A stretch of DNA of 36,030 nucleotides from Methanomassiliicoccaceae archaeon (GCA_003135935.1 PNBI01000026.1:1-36030); one strand, 5' to 3'. Counted from the first letter of the stretch, positions 16,356 to 25,690 are shown. Translations and numbers: made by a program. The notes: generated from the letters alone by a model not told the origin.

Positions 16356-17446
16356 TATTCCACCCTCAATTCCTCTCGAAGCCCCTTCTCGGGCATCTTG
16401 AACACCGATGCGCTCTCAGGGCTCCACTTGATCATGACCTTATCTCCAGATGCCAGTTTTCCCAAGCGCCAGCTCGGGATCTTGGCTGAGAAATGGACCG
16501 TTCCTTCTACCAGGAGGTCGATATGCAGATTCCTGCCTTCGAAAAGCACACGCTCGACGATCCCTTCGAAGAATGAATCCCCTTCCCTGGCAATCTCGGT
16601 ATTGCCGATCTTGACCCCAACAACGACTTGCTCACCCACCTCCATAGCGCATGGGCGGGCGAATACCGTCATGCCGCTTTCGGTCTTCACCGTCGTCTTG
16701 ACTCCCTTATCGATGATCTCGCCAGTGACAAAGTTCGACTGGCCCACGAAGTTGGCCACGAACGGAGAGATCGGATTATCGTAAACTTGGGCGGGTTCTC
16801 CCACCTGCAGTATGTGGCCATTGCGTATCAAACCTATGCGGTCTGCCATCACCAATGCTTCGTCCTGGTCGTGGGTGACGTGGATCACGGTTATCTTCAA
16901 CGACTTGGCCAAGGAGCGCAGCTCGTGCCGGAGGCTGATGCGCAGCCTTGCGTCCAACGCCCTCAACGGCTCGTCGAACAAGAGCACTTCTGCACCTGAC
17001 GCCAGCGCTCTTGCCAAAGCGGTGCGCTGCATCATTCCCCCGCTCAGTTCGCGCGGGAAGGCGTCTGGCCGTTTGGTCAGACGGACTAGGTCAAGCATGT
17101 CTGCCAACGTCCGCCTGCGCTCCTCCTCTGGCAGGTCGTGGATGTCCGGGCCGAAGAGGATATTCTCCGCCACGGTTAGCTGTGGGAATAGCGAGTAGGT
17201 CTGCGAGAGCAGCGCTGTCCCCCTTCGTTCTGGCTCGAGGTCGGTGACGTCCTTATCATCGATGAACACCTTCCCCGAGTCCAGGCTAGTAAGTCCGCAT
17301 ACGACTCTCAAGGCGGTGGTTTTCCCCGCGCCGGTCGGGCCGAGCAGGCAGAGATATTCCCCATCCCTCACCTCAAGGTTGAGGTCGTCGGCGGCATGGA
17401 TGTCGCCGTAGCGCTTCTGCACCCCTTCCAACCGTACCGAGGGCAA
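16355..17446 (-). CDS. second ABC transporter ATPase with TOBE-type domain
   Basis: The 363-residue protein has Walker A GPTGAGKTT (36-44), Q-loop LLSQTYS (79-85), signature LSGGMMQR, Walker B LLFDEP and H-loop VTHDQ, then a C-terminal beta-rich region typical of MalK/FbpC-type subunits. The signature has Met where Gln is usual. It is clearly paralogous to the neighbouring ATPase, suggesting a heterodimeric motor for the one fused permease. It begins at a TTG directly after the permease stop codon, so translation is coupled. The substrate cannot be read from the sequence. Confidence 0.88.
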   Translation of the reverse strand: MPSVRLEGVQKRYGDIHAADDLNLEVRDGEYLCLLGPTGAGKTTALRVVCGLTSLDSGKVFIDDKDVTDLEPERRGTALLSQTYSLFPQLTVAENILFGPDIHDLPEEERRRTLADMLDLVRLTKRPDAFPRELSGGMMQRTALARALASGAEVLLFDEPLRALDARLRISLRHELRSLAKSLKITVIHVTHDQDEALVMADRIGLIRNGHILQVGEPAQVYDNPISPFVANFVGQSNFVTGEIIDKGVKTTVKTESGMTVFARPCAMEVGEQVVVGVKIGNTEIAREGDSFFEGIVERVLFEGRNLHIDLLVEGTVHFSAKIPSWRLGKLASGDKVMIKWSPESASVFKMPEKGLREELRVE

Positions 17447-19111
17447 TCAGTTCGCCCCCTTTCCCCGTCGGGTGAAGTAACGCAGCCCGAGCATCAGGAC
17501 ATACGAAATCGCAATCAGGATTATGCACGCAAGTGCTGCGCTGTAGAAGTCCTTGGGCGCCTTGGTGATCAATGTGACGATAAAATTGGGAGCGGTATTG
17601 GCATTCGAAACGACCGCCCTGGTGGCACCGGTCTCTCCCAAGCTACGGGTGAAGGCCATGATCGCCCCCGCTAGGATCGAAGATTTGATCATGGGGAGGA
17701 GAACCCTCCTGAAAGCCTGGATCGGCTTGGCGCCCAGGGTGCGCGCAGTCTCCTCGAAGGCCGGGTCGACCTCCTCCACCGCTCCCGTGACATTCCTCAC
17801 TACCAGAGGATAAGTGAAGGCGATATGCGCCAGTATCACCAGCAACATGCCGACGTCCGAATTTACCGCATTCCCCCCGACCCAGAACAGGCTCAGCGAG
17901 TAACCCAACGCCGCCGTTGGGACGATCAGCGGAATGTTGACCATGGTATCTATCACTTCGGGAAGGCGCTTAGAGCGGCCCCTGGCGATATAGAGAGCCA
18001 ATGGTACGCCCAATGCTAAATCGACCAGAGTGACCACGCCGGCCACGGTGAAGGAATAGATGATGCTGCTCCCGAACCCGCCCCAGTTGCCGCTGCTGGT
18101 AGGGTTGAAAACGAAAACGCACGTGAAGATGAAGAACGATGGCAGAAGGACCATCACGGCCAGGAAGACCATGGTGGAGGAGTCCTTGAGCTTGGGGAAG
18201 AAGCCGCGTGAGAGCAGTTTCTCCGGTCGAGGCCATACCTTCCCCATTGGAAGGTGTACTCTCTTCACCACCACTCGGATGAGGACCATTAGCACCAAGG
18301 CAATGATTATCAGAAGGATGCTCACGAACGCCAAGGCGGCATTGTAGTTTGGATCGGTCGTCTGGGCAATGGCCTTCCAGCCGTCAATGAGAGTCGGCCC
18401 GGTGTTGAAACCTTTGCTTCCTGATAGGGTGGCGAGAGCGATCACGGTTCCCCCGGTCTCGCTCAGGCTGCGCGCCAAGCAGAGAATGATGCCAGTGACC
18501 AAGCCTGCCCGGAAAAGAGGGAGAGTGATGGTCCGCGCCGCAGTCAAAGGAGAAGCACCTAATGTGCGGCCAGCGGTCTCATAGTTCTGGTCGATCTGCT
18601 CCAAGATGGCCGAGAGCGATCGCACCATGTACGGGTAAGAGAAGACGATGTGCAGGAGAATTAGCAATAGCAAGGGCGAACTCACCACGCCCAGACCCAG
18701 CGGGTTGACGATGTCCCCCGGGGCTATTCCCCAGAACAGCGCTGCCGAGAAGCCGAGGGCGGCGGTCGGGACCACTAGGGGCATGTCGATGAGCGTATCG
18801 ACCAGTGCCTTGCCCCGGAACTTCTTCCTGACCATTATCCAGGCCATCGGAAGCCCGGCCATGAAGTCGATGAGCGTGACGAGGCCGGCGATCTCGAAGG
18901 AGTTGATGATGGCGTTGGTTATCATCGTCATCTTGACCGGGTCGCTCAGGACGACCGAATTGATGGCGTCCCAGTTCGTGAACGCGTACGTCAAGACGAA
19001 AATCGTCGGGATGATGACGAAGCTCAGGAAGAACAAGATGACCAGGGCTAGCCATCCTTTACGGATGCTCCTACGGCTGATGAATTCCAGCACCCTTTCT
19101 AGCCGAGCCAT
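17447..19111 (-). CDS. ABC permease, two fused binding-protein-dependent transport domains
   Basis: The 554-residue membrane protein is an internal duplication. Each half has about six hydrophobic segments and an EAA loop: around 179-198 (GRTLGASPLTAARTITLP) and 456-473 (ARTLGAKPIQAFRRVLLP). Each half also repeats the segment PL(V/I)VPTAALG(F/Y)S and the motif RSL(S/G)ETG. The SLGETGA motif resembles sulfate/molybdate/tungstate permeases; fused permeases also occur in the iron(III) and thiamine importers. It forms the channel for the two ATPases encoded downstream. No periplasmic-type binding protein is encoded in this operon or elsewhere in the window. Confidence 0.88.
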   Translation of the reverse strand: MARLERVLEFISRRSIRKGWLALVILFFLSFVIIPTIFVLTYAFTNWDAINSVVLSDPVKMTMITNAIINSFEIAGLVTLIDFMAGLPMAWIMVRKKFRGKALVDTLIDMPLVVPTAALGFSAALFWGIAPGDIVNPLGLGVVSSPLLLLILLHIVFSYPYMVRSLSAILEQIDQNYETAGRTLGASPLTAARTITLPLFRAGLVTGIILCLARSLSETGGTVIALATLSGSKGFNTGPTLIDGWKAIAQTTDPNYNAALAFVSILLIIIALVLMVLIRVVVKRVHLPMGKVWPRPEKLLSRGFFPKLKDSSTMVFLAVMVLLPSFFIFTCVFVFNPTSSGNWGGFGSSIIYSFTVAGVVTLVDLALGVPLALYIARGRSKRLPEVIDTMVNIPLIVPTAALGYSLSLFWVGGNAVNSDVGMLLVILAHIAFTYPLVVRNVTGAVEEVDPAFEETARTLGAKPIQAFRRVLLPMIKSSILAGAIMAFTRSLGETGATRAVVSNANTAPNFIVTLITKAPKDFYSAALACIILIAISYVLMLGLRYFTRRGKGAN

Positions 19112-19142
19112 CCAAACGCCTGAAGCTTCCAGGTGGAGAATC

Positions 19143-19160
19143 GGATATTAATGTAAATAC
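19143..19160 (-). promoter_or_regulatory. AT-rich promoter of the ABC transporter operon
   Basis: Read on the minus strand this is GTATTTACATTAATATCC, with two overlapping TATA-like candidates centred 36 and 46 bases upstream of the permease ATG at 19111. It is the only AT-rich element before the operon, which appears to run through DUF47 and perhaps glmM. Confidence 0.45.
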
Positions 19161-19203
19161 TATTCCTTCTGGATGGACGTAGAAGTGTGGATATTGACCC
19201 GGT

Positions 19204-20160
19204 TCAACGGTTCGCTAGGATGCCCTCTACCACGGACTCGTTGTCGGTGACCTTGATCCCCGGCCCGATGATGGAGCCAGTAATCTTGCAGTTCGCGCCG
19301 ATGCTTGCGCCTTTCATGATCAGGGCGTTATCGACGCGCGCTCCCTCTCCGATCCTTACGTCAGGCTCGATGCAAACGTTCGGGCCGATATGGCAGCCCT
19401 TCATCTCCTTGGACTGAATGAGATTCGGCGGGATCTGCTGACAATCGAGGTTTGACAGTACGGGCGGGCTCTCCCGGTCCAACATCTCTCTTTGAGCTAC
19501 CAAGGTGTTCTTGAGGGTCCCGCAGTCCACCCAGAACCCCTCGAAGCGTTGACCGAAGAGGCCATATTCCAGTACGCGAGGGAAGACCTCGCGCTCGATG
19601 GAAACCTGACCCTTACCGATATAGTCAAGTATCTCTGGCTCGAAGACATAGACGCCAGCGTTAATGAGATTGGACTTCGCCTCCTCCCGCGAGGGCTTCT
19701 CCTGGAAATCGATGATGCGCATGTTCCGCCCGATTTCGACCACTCCGAACGCAGACGGGTCCTCCACTTCCCACAATGCCAGCGTGCCGATTCCGCCGGT
19801 CTCGCGATGCCCCCTGACCATCGCCTTGATGTCCAATGAGGAGACGCAATCCCCGTTCAGAACGATGAACGTTCCATCGATGTGCTGGGCCACGTTCGTT
19901 AGCGCCCCTCCTGTCCCCATCGGGCTGGACTCGTTCACTAGGATGACCTTGCGCCCGCATGGCTCGACGCGGAAGTAATCCTCCAGCGCCTCCTTCATGT
20001 AGCTGACGGCGAGAATCACAGTGTCGACGCTCGACGGCAATGTGTCGATGACCCGGCGGATGAGCGGCTTGCCAGCTATGGGCACCAATGACTTTGGGAT
20101 AGAATATGTCAGAGGTCTAAGGCGGGTCCCCAGACCACCAGCGAGGATGACGGCCTTCAT
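19204..20160 (-). CDS. sugar-1-phosphate nucleotidyltransferase
   Basis: The 318-residue protein opens with MKAVILAGGLGTRLRPLT and then PKSLVPIAGKPL, the nucleotide-binding and sugar-phosphate motifs of the nucleotidyltransferase family. The metal-binding region is FIVLNGDCVSSLD (about 98-110) and EKPSREE follows near 154. Residues from about 255 form a short left-handed beta-helix (repeats such as IGPNVCIEPDVRIGEGARVDN). Candidate products are UDP-GlcNAc, UDP-glucose, dTDP-glucose or GDP-mannose. It is shorter than typical bifunctional archaeal GlmU (around 400 residues), so acetyltransferase activity is doubtful. It lies 52 bases after the Lsm gene on the same strand. Confidence 0.85.
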   Translation of the reverse strand: MKAVILAGGLGTRLRPLTYSIPKSLVPIAGKPLIRRVIDTLPSSVDTVILAVSYMKEALEDYFRVEPCGRKVILVNESSPMGTGGALTNVAQHIDGTFIVLNGDCVSSLDIKAMVRGHRETGGIGTLALWEVEDPSAFGVVEIGRNMRIIDFQEKPSREEAKSNLINAGVYVFEPEILDYIGKGQVSIEREVFPRVLEYGLFGQRFEGFWVDCGTLKNTLVAQREMLDRESPPVLSNLDCQQIPPNLIQSKEMKGCHIGPNVCIEPDVRIGEGARVDNALIMKGASIGANCKITGSIIGPGIKVTDNESVVEGILANR

Positions 20161-20212
20161 GGTCAGACTTCTTTTCTTACCAGCTTCCTAACCAGCGCCG
20201 TCTGCGCAACCC

Positions 20213-20428
20213 TCAGAGCGGTGAAATGCTCACCACGTTGTTGCCCCGAAGGATCACTACCCCCAGGCGCCTGGTCTGCTCAGCGGTCCTCTCTTCCGTC
20301 TCCTCGAGCACCATGTTCATATACTCATCATATCCAGTAAGCTTTCCCTCAAGGACGCGGTTGTCCTTCAGGAGAAGCGATATCTTCTTATTCATCGATT
20401 TCTCGAGCAGCGCAAGAGGCATGACCAT
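20213..20428 (-). CDS. Lsm/Sm-like archaeal protein (SmAP)
   Basis: The 71-residue protein has both Sm motifs: Sm1 around residues 13-45 (KKISLLLKDNRVLEGKLTGYDEYMNMVLEE, with the D-x-x-M-N-M signature) and Sm2 around 59-67 (VVILRGNNVVSI, with the RG dipeptide). It should form a heptameric ring that binds U-rich RNA and acts in RNA metabolism. ATG 20428 and ATG 20422 are both possible starts. Ribosomal protein L37e, often encoded next to archaeal Lsm, is not adjacent here. A TATA box lies 38 bases upstream. Confidence 0.93.
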   Translation of the reverse strand: MVMPLALLEKSMNKKISLLLKDNRVLEGKLTGYDEYMNMVLEETEERTAEQTRRLGVVILRGNNVVSISPL

Positions 20429-20461
20429 CCAATATCACTCATCTCCAAATATTGGCTGAGG

Positions 20462-20470
20462 TGTTTAAAC
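20462..20470 (-). promoter_or_regulatory. TATA box of the Lsm gene
   Basis: GTTTAAACA on the minus strand is preceded by purine-rich GGGAAAG, which resembles a BRE, and is centred 38 bases upstream of the ATG at 20428. This is a good archaeal promoter by sequence and spacing. Confidence 0.55.
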
Positions 20471-20556
20471 CTTTCCCAACCCCCTGTTAATCGGTAACCA
20501 GTAAACGGGGTTTGAATATTCACGGCAACGGTGCGAGGAATGAAATGGAGCGAGGC

Positions 20557-21060
20557 TCACTGCTTCTGCAGCTGCTCCTCCATCCACTTCTTGATGTCCT
20601 CCTTCTTCGAGGAGGCGATGCCGAAGTACTCGGCGAAATGCTTGCTGGTAGTGAGCAGGAAGGTATGCGAGGAACGCTTGGCGGTGATCAGGTTCGCCGA
20701 GCGCAGTATCTTGATATGCTCGTACACCTCCGATCCGAGCGATTTCGCGAGTTCGGACTGAAGCACTGGCTGATTGTAAGCGATGAAGGCGGCGGTCTTG
20801 AGCGCGTCCTTCGGCAGCTCTACCTCCGCAAATGGCATGCCGTAGTTCGAGTATTGCTTGCGCAACTGCATGCTGTACCGCACCCCGATCTTCACCACCT
20901 CGACCGATGAACCGACCTCATCGTACTGCTTCTTCAGCCGGGCGATCGCCCTGCGCACGATATCCGGGGAGAGCTGGGTGGCGCTCTCGATCTCAGCCAT
21001 CCTCAACGGTCTGGAGGAAGCGAACAGCACCGATTCCACGGCGCGCAGCGGCTCGTCCAC
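20557..21060 (-). CDS. scpB: ScpB, segregation and condensation protein B
   Basis: The 167-residue protein is a ScpB-family double winged-helix protein: a first domain with AVESVLFASSRPLRMAEIES and LSPDIVRRAIARLKKQYDEVGSSVEVV, and a second around 85-140 with ALKTAAFIAYNQPVLQSELAKSLGSEVYEHI. ScpB dimers bind the kleisin ScpA and regulate SMC ATPase in chromosome compaction. It uses a GTG start one base after the ScpA stop, so it is the last gene of the smc-scpA-scpB operon. The C-terminal helix is Lys/Glu/Gln-rich. Confidence 0.92.
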   Translation of the reverse strand: MDEPLRAVESVLFASSRPLRMAEIESATQLSPDIVRRAIARLKKQYDEVGSSVEVVKIGVRYSMQLRKQYSNYGMPFAEVELPKDALKTAAFIAYNQPVLQSELAKSLGSEVYEHIKILRSANLITAKRSSHTFLLTTSKHFAEYFGIASSKKEDIKKWMEEQLQKQ

Positions 21061-21061
21061 C

Positions 21062-21964
21062 TCACATCACCGGGGCCTGCTTCGTTTCCGCCGCCGCCCT
21101 GGCATCCTCCAGGGTACCGATGTCCCAGGGGATCTTGATCTCCATGAATATCTGGCCATAAGGCAGGTCATCCTGCCAGAGCGCGATCTTGCCGTTCCTA
21201 GCGAGGAAGAGCAATGAGATGAACACCGTGACCCTGTCCTCCTTTCCGCCGCAGAAGATGTCGTCGATCGAGATCGGCCCGTTGCCGCATTTCATGATGC
21301 GGGTCCAGACCATTTCCACGTCCTTCTCCAGGTCCTCGGAATGGTTGCGAGGGTCGTACTTCTGATCGGACCTTGTCAGCTGCTCGCGGATCTTGGCTCT
21401 CGCCTCCGCTACTTCCGCGTCCGCTCTGGCCTCCTCGAAAGCGTCCAGCAGCTCGACCAATGATACCGGCCTTTGCGATTGATGGCGCACCGCCTCGCAC
21501 AGGTCGATCTGCTCCGGAACGTCCGCTGCGAAGCAGGGAACGTCGTCCGGGGCGAACATATCCTCGATGGCGTCGAAATCCCAATCGGAGCAGAACAGCT
21601 GCTGCTTCTCGTCGTTCGCGGCGAGCACCTCCTCGCTCTGCATCTTCAGGATGCTCCAGGCCATGAAGACCAGCTTGCCGGCGACGATGAAGTTGACCTC
21701 GGACTGCTGCATCTTGCGCAGGTAGAGATCGGTGAATGAAATCAGGTCGATGTCCCAAGGATCGTAGTTGTTGCTCAGCACCAGGTCGAAGACCATCTGC
21801 AAGGACCGGTCCACCGGGTCTCGCGGCACCGCCTGATCGCCTTGCTCGTAAGCCTGGGCGAGCGAAAGGTAGCGGTCCAGCTTCTGATGGCGGTCGCTCT
21901 CGTCAATGAGCGCCTTGTGGAACATCAGATGCCCGAGCACGCCTTCCAGGCTGGAGGAGCTCAT
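21062..21964 (-). CDS. scpA: ScpA kleisin
   Basis: The 300-residue protein is a ScpA-type kleisin. The N-terminal helical domain contains LVLSNNYDPWDIDLISFTDLYLRKM (about 61-85), which in this family binds the SMC neck. The middle is acidic and likely flexible (about 130-235). The C-terminal winged helix is IFCGGKEDRVTVFISLLFLARNGKIALWQ (about 240-268), which binds the SMC head. It closes the SMC ring. Its start overlaps the SMC stop by four bases (ATGA), showing translational coupling, and the scpB gene follows. Confidence 0.92.
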   Translation of the reverse strand: MSSSSLEGVLGHLMFHKALIDESDRHQKLDRYLSLAQAYEQGDQAVPRDPVDRSLQMVFDLVLSNNYDPWDIDLISFTDLYLRKMQQSEVNFIVAGKLVFMAWSILKMQSEEVLAANDEKQQLFCSDWDFDAIEDMFAPDDVPCFAADVPEQIDLCEAVRHQSQRPVSLVELLDAFEEARADAEVAEARAKIREQLTRSDQKYDPRNHSEDLEKDVEMVWTRIMKCGNGPISIDDIFCGGKEDRVTVFISLLFLARNGKIALWQDDLPYGQIFMEIKIPWDIGTLEDARAAAETKQAPVM

Positions 21965-24900
21965 GCTGCTCCCTCCGCCTTCTCGTCGGGGATGTGCAGC
22001 TCTTCCTGCAAATCCTTGATGTCCCCGATGTTCGCCTTCATGATGACGCGAGATATGCCGCCCTCGCCCTTGGTAACGCCGACCACATGGTCAGCTTTGC
22101 TAAGGGTTACCTTCCTCAGCGAGATCATCACGAACTGCGCGGTCTTCGAAGCGCGCTGCACTCGTTGCGCTACCATATCCGCGTTCACCGCGTCCAGGAA
22201 CATGTCCACCTCGTCCAGGAGGTAGAACGGCGAAGGCTGGAATTGCTGGATGGCGAAAATGAACGCCAGCGCGGCCAGGGACTTCTCCCCTCCGCTCAGC
22301 GCCTCCAACCTCAGCACCTTGCCCAAGCGGGGCTTGACCTTCATTATCAGACCGGCCTCGAACGGCGAATCCGGATTCTCTAGAACGAGTTCGGCCTCTC
22401 CGCCTCCGGAGAGCTCCGCGTAAGTGCGCTGGAAATTCTCGTTGATGCCGACGAAGACCTTCCCCAGGGCGATCTTCTTCTTCTCGTTCAGCTCATCCAT
22501 GAGCTTGATGAGGTCGCGGCGCTGCTCTTCCAGGCGCTTGGTCTCCTCTCTGAGCTCGGTATGGCGCCCCTTCTTTTCGTCGTAATCTTCGATGGCACGC
22601 AAGTTAATGTTTCCCATGTTACCCAGCTGCGCCTCGCACCTGGATATGGCGTCCTTCAATTCCTCCAATGTTGGCAACGGCAGGACGACCTGCATCTTGT
22701 AAGTGGCGATCTCGGTCTCCAGCTCCTTGAGGCGGTCCTCCGCCGCCTTCTGCTTAGTCTGCATGCCGATGTTAATGTCGTCGGAGGTCTCGATGCGGCC
22801 TTGCACCTTGTCCCGCTCGCTTTCCAGCTTGGTCTTGTCCCGGAACGCGCCATCGCGTCGGTCCCTGAGCCCCTTCAGCTCGTTGCCCATCGACTCCTCG
22901 ATCTTCTTCAGGCCGTTCAGCTCGATGGTCAGCTTCGCTTCCTTCTCGGCGGACGCCTTGGCGGTCTTATGGAGCTTGACCAGCTTATCTTTCCCTTCAT
23001 CATCGAGGTCCAGGAATTCCTGGTGGCGTTGCTTGACCAGGCCGATCTGGGTCTCGGCCGTTTCCTTGGCCGATTTCAGCTCGGCGACCTTGCCAGTCAG
23101 GTCGGCGATCTGGCCTTGCAGCGACCTGAGCTTTTGCGATAGCTCCTTCGGAGCGATGTCGGTGATGCGCTTCCTGCCAGCATCCCTCTCGCCCTTCAGC
23201 CTCTGCAGCGTTTCCTCGGCAATGTGCAGCTTTCCGGCCGCCTCGGTGGCGCCTCGCTCGGCTTCGCTCAAATCCGATGAGTACTTGCGGATCTCCTCGT
23301 CCGCCTGGAGCAGGCGCCCCTTGAGCTCCTTCTTCCTCGATTCCAACGCGTCCAACTTAATGTTGTTGACCCCACCGGTCGAACTCGCCGCCCGGATGGC
23401 CGCCTCGACCTGCAACAGGTCCGCGCGGACCTTCCTCAGCTCCTCGTTCACGTTCTCGGCGTGCTCCGTGCTCTTGCGCAGCTCCTCGGCCACCTCGTCC
23501 AAGCGGCCCTTGCCCGAGCCGAACTTGAGGTTGCTCTGCTCCACCGTCCCGCCGACCATGGCGCCGGATGATTCGATAAGCTCGCCGCTCACGGTCACGA
23601 GGCGCACCCCGCCCATCAGCCTGCGCGCCTTGTCCAGTGATTCTACGACCACCGTGTCACCGAACACGTACCAAAACGCCGCGCGATATTTCTCGTTGAA
23701 TCGTATCAGGTCGATAGCGAAGCCAGCCGCTTCCTTCTCCGCCAGTATCGCCTTGCCCCGCGGCTTCCCGTCCAACATCTTGTTCAGCGGCAGGAAAGTC
23801 GCCCGGCCGAGATTGTTACGCTTGAGGAACTGGATGGCGCTGGCGGCCACCTCATCGTCGTCCACGACGATGGACTGCATCCGGTTGCCAGCAGCGACGT
23901 TCAAAGCGACCTCATACTGCTTCTCGACCTCGGCCAGCTCAGCGATGGTGCCGTGGATCCCTTTGATCTCGCGTCTGTCCCTCGCTTCGAGCAAAGCCCG
24001 GACGGCGCGGTTGTAGCCCTTGGCCACGTTCTCGGCCGCCTCCTGCTCCGCCTTCAATTGATTGTAATCCCTGGTCAGGCTCCTTATCGCCTGCTCCAGC
24101 TCATCCGCCTGCCGGGTCAGCTTGACCTCCAGGTTCTTCTTCTGGAACAGCTCGTCCTGCATTGACTTCATCTCGCCGGATGAGCTCTTGTCAGACGAAC
24201 GGAGATTGCGGATGTTGAACTCCGAGTCGGACATCTCGAACTCCAGGGTCTTCTTCCCTTCCTCCAGATTGGCGAGCTCGACCTTCAGCCGGTCACGCTT
24301 CTCTTCCAAGCGGTCCTTCTCCAATAATAGTTCGCGCTTCTCGTCCTCGAGCTTCTGCACCTTCTCGTCGAGCGAGGCCACCTTCTTGTCCAGCGTCCCA
24401 AGTTCCTGGTCGGAGGATGCCACCTTTCCCTGCACCTGCTCCAGCTCGGCCTTCCTCTGGTCCAAGGTTCGAAGCTGCTCCAAGTAGCCTTGCCCGGAGG
24501 ACTTGACCTTCGCTTCCAAGTCGGCCAGCTCCTTGGTGACCGCCTCGCGCTCGGACAGCTTCTCCTTCAGCAGAGCCTCGAGCTCCTCCACGTCCGCCTG
24601 GGCGCGCTTCCCCTGCTCCTGCGTCCTGGCAAGCTCGATCTTGACCGCGTCCATCTTCTCCTTGAGGTCCTTCGCCTCTGAGCCTCCGCGGGTCTCCAGG
24701 TCCTTCTCGAGGGCGGCGACGCGAACGCCCGCCTCCTCGATCTTTCGCAATATCTCTATCTTCTTCAGTTTGAGCCCCTCGATCTCCTTGAGGTAGTCGG
24801 CCGACTGCTTGCGGATGGATTCGATCTCTGTGCCGGTGGACTCACGGCGCTTATGGGCCATCTGCAGCTTGGCCATCTGCAGCCGATCACGTGCGTCAAT

Positions 24901-25560
24901 GAACTTGAGGGCCGCGGTGCGCTCCTCCTCCAGCTGCTTGATCTGCTTCTCTATCTCGGCCAGGATGATGGCGATGCGGTCGATGTTCTCCTCGGCCTTC
25001 TTGCGCTCGTCCAGCGCTTTGAATATCTCCTCGTCGTACTTGCTGATGCCAGAGATGTCGTCCAGGATCTTGCGGCGATCGATGGTGGACATGCCAACGA
25101 TTCTGGTAACGTCCCCTTGCTGCACCAGGTTGTAGCCTTCCGCGGAGATGCGTGAGTTGGCCAGCAACGAATCGAATTCGGTGAGAGACGACTTGCGATC
25201 ATTCACATAGAAATATGAGTTATAACCGTCAGTGGTCTCGGAGAGCTTCACGTGCCTGGTGAGCTTGACGACCTCGGAATCGATGGGGATGGTCCGATCC
25301 GCGTTGTCGAATACCAATGAAACCTTGCAATAATCTGATGCTTGCTTGGACTCGCCACCGTTGAATATAAGGTCGGTCAGCTTCGCCGCCCTCAGGGCCT
25401 TTGAGCTCTTCGGGCCCAGGACGAATAGGATCGCATCGGAGATGTTGCTCTTGCCAGATCCATTGGGTCCAGTGACGGAGGTGAACCCTTCCAGGAACGG
25501 TATGGTCATCTTCTTTCCAAACGATTTGAAGTTCTCGAGCTCCAGCTGTTTTAGATACAT
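21961..25560 (-). CDS. smc: chromosome segregation protein SMC
   Basis: The 1199-residue protein has the full SMC plan. The N-terminal head has Walker A GPNGSGKSN (31-39). A long coiled coil runs to about 500 and the hinge covers about 515-670 (including IHGTIAELAEVEKQYEVAL and VDDDEVAASAIQFLK). A returning coiled coil follows to about 1030, then the C-terminal head with signature LSGGEKSLAALAF and Walker B FYLLDEVDMFLDAVN. It is an ATP-driven loop-extruding condensin working with the kleisin and ScpB encoded downstream. The ATG at 25560 has GGGAGG six bases upstream. The promoter region shows a dyad and a duplicated motif, noted separately. Confidence 0.97.
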   Translation of the reverse strand: MYLKQLELENFKSFGKKMTIPFLEGFTSVTGPNGSGKSNISDAILFVLGPKSSKALRAAKLTDLIFNGGESKQASDYCKVSLVFDNADRTIPIDSEVVKLTRHVKLSETTDGYNSYFYVNDRKSSLTEFDSLLANSRISAEGYNLVQQGDVTRIVGMSTIDRRKILDDISGISKYDEEIFKALDERKKAEENIDRIAIILAEIEKQIKQLEEERTAALKFIDARDRLQMAKLQMAHKRRESTGTEIESIRKQSADYLKEIEGLKLKKIEILRKIEEAGVRVAALEKDLETRGGSEAKDLKEKMDAVKIELARTQEQGKRAQADVEELEALLKEKLSEREAVTKELADLEAKVKSSGQGYLEQLRTLDQRKAELEQVQGKVASSDQELGTLDKKVASLDEKVQKLEDEKRELLLEKDRLEEKRDRLKVELANLEEGKKTLEFEMSDSEFNIRNLRSSDKSSSGEMKSMQDELFQKKNLEVKLTRQADELEQAIRSLTRDYNQLKAEQEAAENVAKGYNRAVRALLEARDRREIKGIHGTIAELAEVEKQYEVALNVAAGNRMQSIVVDDDEVAASAIQFLKRNNLGRATFLPLNKMLDGKPRGKAILAEKEAAGFAIDLIRFNEKYRAAFWYVFGDTVVVESLDKARRLMGGVRLVTVSGELIESSGAMVGGTVEQSNLKFGSGKGRLDEVAEELRKSTEHAENVNEELRKVRADLLQVEAAIRAASSTGGVNNIKLDALESRKKELKGRLLQADEEIRKYSSDLSEAERGATEAAGKLHIAEETLQRLKGERDAGRKRITDIAPKELSQKLRSLQGQIADLTGKVAELKSAKETAETQIGLVKQRHQEFLDLDDEGKDKLVKLHKTAKASAEKEAKLTIELNGLKKIEESMGNELKGLRDRRDGAFRDKTKLESERDKVQGRIETSDDINIGMQTKQKAAEDRLKELETEIATYKMQVVLPLPTLEELKDAISRCEAQLGNMGNINLRAIEDYDEKKGRHTELREETKRLEEQRRDLIKLMDELNEKKKIALGKVFVGINENFQRTYAELSGGGEAELVLENPDSPFEAGLIMKVKPRLGKVLRLEALSGGEKSLAALAFIFAIQQFQPSPFYLLDEVDMFLDAVNADMVAQRVQRASKTAQFVMISLRKVTLSKADHVVGVTKGEGGISRVIMKANIGDIKDLQEELHIPDEKAEGAA

Positions 25561-25642
25561 AGCTTTCCTCCCGTTTGGAGGGCAAAGTGAAGCGGTCGCT
25601 CATCGTAGAGCAGACCAACTGTTTGCAATCCCATCCCTCTAG

Positions 25643-25658
25643 TCCGACGTCTGTCGGA
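25643..25658. promoter_or_regulatory. inverted repeat near the predicted smc transcription start
   Basis: TCCGAC (25643-25648) and GTCGGA (25653-25658) form a perfect 6-bp dyad with a four-base loop. GACGTC is also repeated at 25646 and 25657. The dyad lies 25-45 bases downstream of the TATA-like box on the minus strand, where initiation is expected, so an operator is plausible. A short hairpin in the smc 5' leader is the alternative. Confidence 0.5.
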
Positions 25659-25682
25659 CGTCGATTAGTATTGGGGTGTTGG

Positions 25683-25690
25683 TATAAATA
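25683..25690 (-). promoter_or_regulatory. TATA-like box of the smc-scpA-scpB operon
   Basis: The element reads TATTTATA on the minus strand and TATAAATA on the plus strand. It is about 125 bases upstream of the smc ATG, which would give an unusually long 5' leader of roughly 100 bases for this genome. Confidence 0.5.

Noticed and set aside
22703-24016. 437-codon open frame on the plus strand opposite smc
   Set aside because: It is an antisense shadow of the GC-rich smc gene: Ser/Arg-rich low-complexity composition, no recognisable domain, while smc on the other strand is complete.
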